Shown here one piece after another: positions 5,961 through 8,925 of a stretch of DNA of 8,925 bases. The stretch is from Campylobacter concisus (lineage in GTDB: Bacteria > Campylobacterota > Campylobacteria > Campylobacterales > Campylobacteraceae): the NCBI GenBank assembly GCA_018375265.1, contig JAHADO010000038.1, forward strand, positions 1-8,925. Direction: 5' to 3'. Both the position numbers and the translations under genes were made by a program. Every line of letters begins with the position of its first letter. Position 1 is the stretch's first letter. The notes under the pieces are model-generated. The model had not been told where the DNA came from. It made no database searches and saw only the letters and a program-made list of their open reading frames with translations.

Positions 5961-6294
5961 TTATATCCAAAACGTGCGGTTCTTCGCTCTCTTCTTCGCT
6001 ATCAAGCTCGTCTTCAAAGACCTCTTCATCTTTGGCTTTTGCGTTTTGTTCTTCGTTCTCAAACTCGCTCGCCTCTTCTTCGCTCTTTTGACGCTCGTGC
6101 TCTTTTTCAGGGTCTATTTTATATGACTCCTCCATCGGACGCACCTCTTTGATCTCCTCGTTTTGCTGGGTAGCTAGCTCAGATGCCATTAGCGCTTGCA
6201 TGTCAAAGCGTGCTTGCTGGTTTGCATGCACCTGTGAGACGACTGGGGCGTTTTGGTTGATGAAGTTGCTGTTTCCTAAAGGTGTTACCGCCAT
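5953..6294 (-). CDS. Conserved-looking small acidic protein of unknown function, coupled to the NFACT gene
   Basis: A 113-residue cytoplasmic protein with no signal peptide or membrane segment. Residues 1-45 are polar and near neutral, rich in Gln, Asn and Ala (MAVTPLGNSNFINQN at the start). From 46 to 110, 29 of 65 residues are Asp or Glu, with helix/coiled-coil character, ending in the hydrophobic tail HVLDIKI. It starts 2 bases after the NFACT stop codon, and AAAGG sits 6 bases before its ATG, so the two form one leftward operon. I recall a similar small coiled-coil protein beside the NFACT gene of C. jejuni, but cannot verify that here. I do not recognise a domain and assign no function. 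The acidic body might bind a basic partner, such as a ribosomal protein; this is speculation. Confidence 0.8.
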   Translation of the reverse strand: MAVTPLGNSNFINQNAPVVSQVHANQQARFDMQALMASELATQQNEEIKEVRPMEESYKIDPEKEHERQKSEEEASEFENEEQNAKAKDEEVFEDELDSEEESEEPHVLDIKI

Positions 6295-6296
6295 TT

Positions 6297-7619
6297 TTAG
6301 CCTTTATTTATGATGATCGTTTTGTAGTTTGTGTAAGTGACATTTGCGCCATTTTCGCGCCTTAAATTTTCGCGTTTGGTGTAATCCACCTCGTATCTAC
6401 CAGCCCCTTTTACGCTAAACTCCATGCAAAATTTAGCAGCCATTTCTAGCACGTCCTCTGGCACTTTGCTCTTGTTCGTTTTTATGATGACGTGAGCGCT
6501 TGGGGCGTCTTTTAGATGAAGCCAGATGTCGTCTTTTTTGGCAAGATCAAGCAAATTTATATTGCCTTTTTCGTTTCTGCCAACTAAAATTTTAAACTCT
6601 CTAACATAGAAAATTTCAGCATTTTCGCTCACATCTTTTATCTGACGCTCTCTTTGTTTTGCCTTGTTTTTTGGGCTTAAAATTTCAAGCTCGTAAGCAC
6701 TTTTTGCCTCTTTTAAAAGCGACTTTAGCCCTTCATAAAACTCGATCTTTTCGCTTAAATTTCTCTTTTCTATCTCCACGCCAAGGGCTTTTGTGCGAAA
6801 TTTCTTTGACCTTGCGTAAAATTCATTTGCGCTATTTTTTGGCGTATCGTTAAGAGTTAGTTTTATCTCATTGCCGTCAAAATCTTTCAGGCAAATTTCT
6901 CTCTCATAGCCTTTAAAATTTGCCAAATTTGCAAGCAAGAGCGTGCCGTAGTTTGCAAACTCCTCGCTCTTTTTCATAAGCTCATCTTTATCTTCAAGCG
7001 AGTTTAAAATTTCTCTCATACTATCTATCTTTTTTTGCACGCTAGCAAGCTTTGCCTCTTTTAAGCTAGCTATCCTAGACTCGTTTATCCTAGCCGCTTC
7101 GCTTCTAAAAAAGGCCTCAAAGTTGGTTATAGGCTCGCACGGCTTTTCTTTTATAGCGATGGCTGGCAGCTCTTTTAAAACCTCGCCGGTTTCTATCTTG
7201 CGGTAGCTATTGTCAATATGTCTTAGCGCCTCGATGATAATGTTGTTTTCATCAGTTATCACGGCGTTTGTAAAGCGGCCAGTAAATTCAAGATAAAGGA
7301 TGAAATTTTCGCTTTTATATGAGCCACTTTGCGTGCAGGTAAATTTTAAAATTCTATTGTCTTTTAGGCACTCGACGCTTTTTATATGCGAGGCGTTAAA
7401 GCGCTTTTTTAGGACATTATCAAAGGGTGCTTGATAAATTTTCACCTCTTTTAGCTCATCGTCTTTGTAGATCGCAGAGTTTGACTTATTTAGATCAAAG
7501 ATGATCTTTTCACCGCTAAATTCAAGCATAATAGCCATATCGCCTAGGCGTTTTGCTTGACTTATCTTTTTAAATTTCGATAGATAATCTGCTATTTGAA
7601 CCAAATGTGCGTACTTCAT
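6297..7619 (-). CDS. NFACT family protein (RqcH / FbpA-like), ribosome quality control candidate, compact form
   Basis: RqcH-type NFACT proteins bind stalled 50S subunits carrying peptidyl-tRNA and add alanine tails; older annotations call them fibronectin-binding proteins. The 440 residues show an NFACT-N domain (about 1-145; FKKISQAKRLGD at 16-27, EFTGRFTNAVI at 111-121), a long charged coiled-coil middle (about 168-330) and an NFACT-R domain (about 335-430). NFACT-R carries DIWLHLKDAPSAHVIIK at 364-380. Bacterial relatives are usually about 550-580 residues. The missing part appears to be the helix-hairpin-helix domain between NFACT-N and the coiled coil. The tailing-critical Asp-Arg pair of B. 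subtilis RqcH seems to align with Asn88-Arg89 here (DNR at 87-89). The start is supported by family alignment although no ribosome-binding site precedes it. Confidence 0.9.
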   Translation of the reverse strand: MKYAHLVQIADYLSKFKKISQAKRLGDMAIMLEFSGEKIIFDLNKSNSAIYKDDELKEVKIYQAPFDNVLKKRFNASHIKSVECLKDNRILKFTCTQSGSYKSENFILYLEFTGRFTNAVITDENNIIIEALRHIDNSYRKIETGEVLKELPAIAIKEKPCEPITNFEAFFRSEAARINESRIASLKEAKLASVQKKIDSMREILNSLEDKDELMKKSEEFANYGTLLLANLANFKGYEREICLKDFDGNEIKLTLNDTPKNSANEFYARSKKFRTKALGVEIEKRNLSEKIEFYEGLKSLLKEAKSAYELEILSPKNKAKQRERQIKDVSENAEIFYVREFKILVGRNEKGNINLLDLAKKDDIWLHLKDAPSAHVIIKTNKSKVPEDVLEMAAKFCMEFSVKGAGRYEVDYTKRENLRRENGANVTYTNYKTIIINKG

Positions 7620-7625
7620 GCGGGG

Positions 7626-7634
7626 ATTATATCA
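7626..7634 (-). promoter_or_regulatory. Extended -10 promoter of the NFACT gene, predicting a leaderless mRNA
   Basis: On the minus strand TGATATAAT (7634 to 7626) is a perfect extended -10 element. Only CCCCGC separates it from the ATG at 7619, so transcription should begin at or within a base or two of the start codon. No -35 box or Shine-Dalgarno is visible. Confidence 0.65.
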
Positions 7635-7654
7635 GAAATGTTGCAAAAATGTTT

Positions 7655-7686
7655 TAACAAAGGGTCCTAGCAAGCTCGCTAGGACC
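7655..7686 (-). terminator. Rho-independent terminator of the chemoreceptor gene
   Basis: GGTCCTAGC (7663-7671) and GCTAGGACC (7678-7686) form a perfect 9-base stem with a 6-base loop, starting 7 bases after the stop codon of the leftward chemoreceptor gene. In that direction it is followed by CTTTGTTAAAA, a modest U-rich tail. It insulates the NFACT promoter just downstream. Confidence 0.8.
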
Positions 7687-7693
7687 AAAATCT

Positions 7694-8925
7694 CTAAAAT
7701 TTGTTTTTAGCGACCTCTTTTACTATGTGATCAGCTATCTCATCAACCTCATTTGTGGCTTTGTTTGTTTGGTTTGCCACTTCAAGATTTTCTTTTGTTA
7801 GGTTGTCGATGTCGGCAACTAGCGTGTTTATCTGAGCGATCGCTATGGTTTGCTCATTTATCGCCGCACTCATATCATCGATGTTTTGAGTTAGGATATT
7901 TGCATTTGCTTCGATCTCACCAAGGCTTTTTTGAGTGCGCTCAGCTAGGCTTCTAACCTCATCAGCCACCACCGCAAAGCCCCTGCCATGCTCGCCTGCA
8001 CGTGCTGCTTCAATAGCTGCGTTAAGGGCTAGTAAATTTGTCTGATCGGCGATGTCGTGGATGATGGTGATGATATTTTTTATCTCCTCAGACTGCCTTT
8101 TGACATCATCAGATCTTGCATTTACCTGCCTCATAGACGCACTCATTTGCTCAACCGCAGCCGCACCCTCAGAGAGCGAAGTCGCACTCTTGTTTGCTTT
8201 AGTCGTTAGCTCTTGCATGTAGCCTTTTAGCGCCTTTGCGCGGTCTTCTAGCAGTTTTGCGACATCTTCATTATTTTTTAGCATCTGCGCGATCTTATCG
8301 CCAAGTGCGTCGATGCCTTTTGCGATGACGCCATCGTCGTTTATCCTGGCAGTAAAGTCATTTTTAAAGTAAATTTCTAGCGCCTTTAAGATATCGTGCT
8401 CATTTGAAGCGATATTTGTCTTTAGTGAGTCGCGTAGATCGCCAAATGCCTCTTTTAGCTTTAGCAGGGCTTGGCTATTTGTCGTCGCTTCAAGCGTCGC
8501 TCTAAAGTCGCCACCTTTTATCTTGCTTACAAATTCTTGCGTTTTAGCTAAAAATTCGCGCTCGCTGTTTAAATTCTCTTTTGTGCTCTCTATGTTTTCG
8601 TTGATGATGCTAGCCATAACGCCTAGCTCGTCGCTTGTTTTTAGCTTGATAGGCTCGACGTTTGAAGTTTTGTTGTTTATAAATTTAAAGACCTCGATTA
8701 GCCCATTTTGTATCGTTAAAACTGGTCTTAAGAAGTATCTAACGACCACGATGATAGCGATGATGACTGAGATCAAAAATAGGCTAAACATCAAAATTTG
8801 CTTGTTTGAAGCACTTTGAATTTCAGCCACAAACTCATCAGCATCAGCCACTATACAGACGTTCCAGCCAGTTAGCTTTTGGTTTTGGCAGTAGATGACG
8901 TTTCTCATACCGTTATGGAAAAATA
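7694..8925 (-). CDS. Methyl-accepting chemotaxis protein (partial, N-terminal sensor beyond window)
   Basis: A transmembrane receptor that controls CheA through CheW. The frame is open to the right edge; the first in-window Met (8908) is internal, because codons FFHNG precede it. Numbering from that Met, [12 protein letters not shown] (11-22) is the end of a dCache-type periplasmic sensor and about 37-60 is the second transmembrane helix. A HAMP-like segment runs at about 57-112. Two related relay units (KGGDFRATL near 131 and KNDFTARI near 182) come next, as in several Campylobacter Tlp receptors. The kinase-control hairpin has its tip at [19 protein letters not shown] (287-305) with [20 protein letters not shown] (306-325). 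The protein ends KEVAKNKF without a CheR-tethering pentapeptide. The ligand cannot be inferred because most of the sensor is missing. Confidence 0.93.
   Translation of the reverse strand, partial: FFHNGMRNVIYCQNQKLTGWNVCIVADADEFVAEIQSASNKQILMFSLFLISVIIAIIVVVRYFLRPVLTIQNGLIEVFKFINNKTSNVEPIKLKTSDELGVMASIINENIESTKENLNSEREFLAKTQEFVSKIKGGDFRATLEATTNSQALLKLKEAFGDLRDSLKTNIASNEHDILKALEIYFKNDFTARINDDGVIAKGIDALGDKIAQMLKNNEDVAKLLEDRAKALKGYMQELTTKANKSATSLSEGAAAVEQMSASMRQVNARSDDVKRQSEEIKNIITIIHDIADQTNLLALNAAIEAARAGEHGRGFAVVADEVRSLAERTQKSLGEIEANANILTQNIDDMSAAINEQTIAIAQINTLVADIDNLTKENLEVANQTNKATNEVDEIADHIVKEVAKNKF

Noticed and set aside
8906..8908. Met codon at 8908 as the start of the chemoreceptor
   Set aside because: The frame stays open to the window edge, the residues on both sides belong to a periplasmic sensor domain, and there is no ribosome-binding site. 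The gene is truncated by the window.
1..8925. Many copies of AAATTT / TAAATTT across the window as possible regulatory sites
   Set aside because: They occur inside genes on both strands as well as between genes, and match the general composition and codon use of Campylobacter genomes.

Overview
The window looks like chromosomal DNA of a Campylobacter, probably one of the less AT-rich non-thermophilic species (C. concisus-like). The reasons are AT-rich sequence dense in AAATTT, genes packed with almost no spacing, a selenocysteine tRNA gene, a Campylobacter-style chemoreceptor, and the gene order mlaA-mlaC-RND, which I recall from C. jejuni. Species assignment is an inference. No gene-free stretch exceeds 300 bases; the longest is about 150 bases.

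Left part (1-1317): a leftward molybdate operon. modE, a molybdate-responsive regulator with one winged-helix and two Mop domains, is followed directly by modA, the periplasmic molybdate-binding protein, which runs off the left edge. A good sigma70-type promoter precedes modE, which I start at a TTG codon.

Middle (1318-5664): three rightward, tightly packed genes encode an outer-membrane MlaA lipoprotein, a periplasmic MlaC lipid carrier and an 816-residue RND/MMPL inner-membrane protein. Convergent to them, with 2 bases between stop codons, is a DolP-like lipoprotein with two BON domains. Together they make an envelope-lipid locus in which an RND protein sits where the MlaFEDB ABC transporter would be expected. 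MlaA and the RND protein share a short acidic motif (EKDDFxxEFE) in their periplasmic parts, which is the most interesting lead in the window.

Right-centre (5665-7693): selC, the UGA-decoding tRNA-Sec, reads rightward. Its acceptor stem does not pair cleanly at the outer end. To its right are leftward genes for a compact NFACT (RqcH/FbpA-like) protein and a very acidic 113-residue protein 2 bases downstream of it. The NFACT gene appears to be leaderless, with an extended -10 box ending 6 bases before its ATG.

Right end (7694-8925): a methyl-accepting chemotaxis protein, leftward and cut by the window edge so that most of its sensor domain is missing. A strong hairpin terminator follows it.

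ModA/ModE and selC may be linked functionally, because formate dehydrogenases of this group need both molybdenum or tungsten and selenocysteine, but no such enzyme is in the window. I see no insertion sequence, CRISPR array, integrase or prophage gene.
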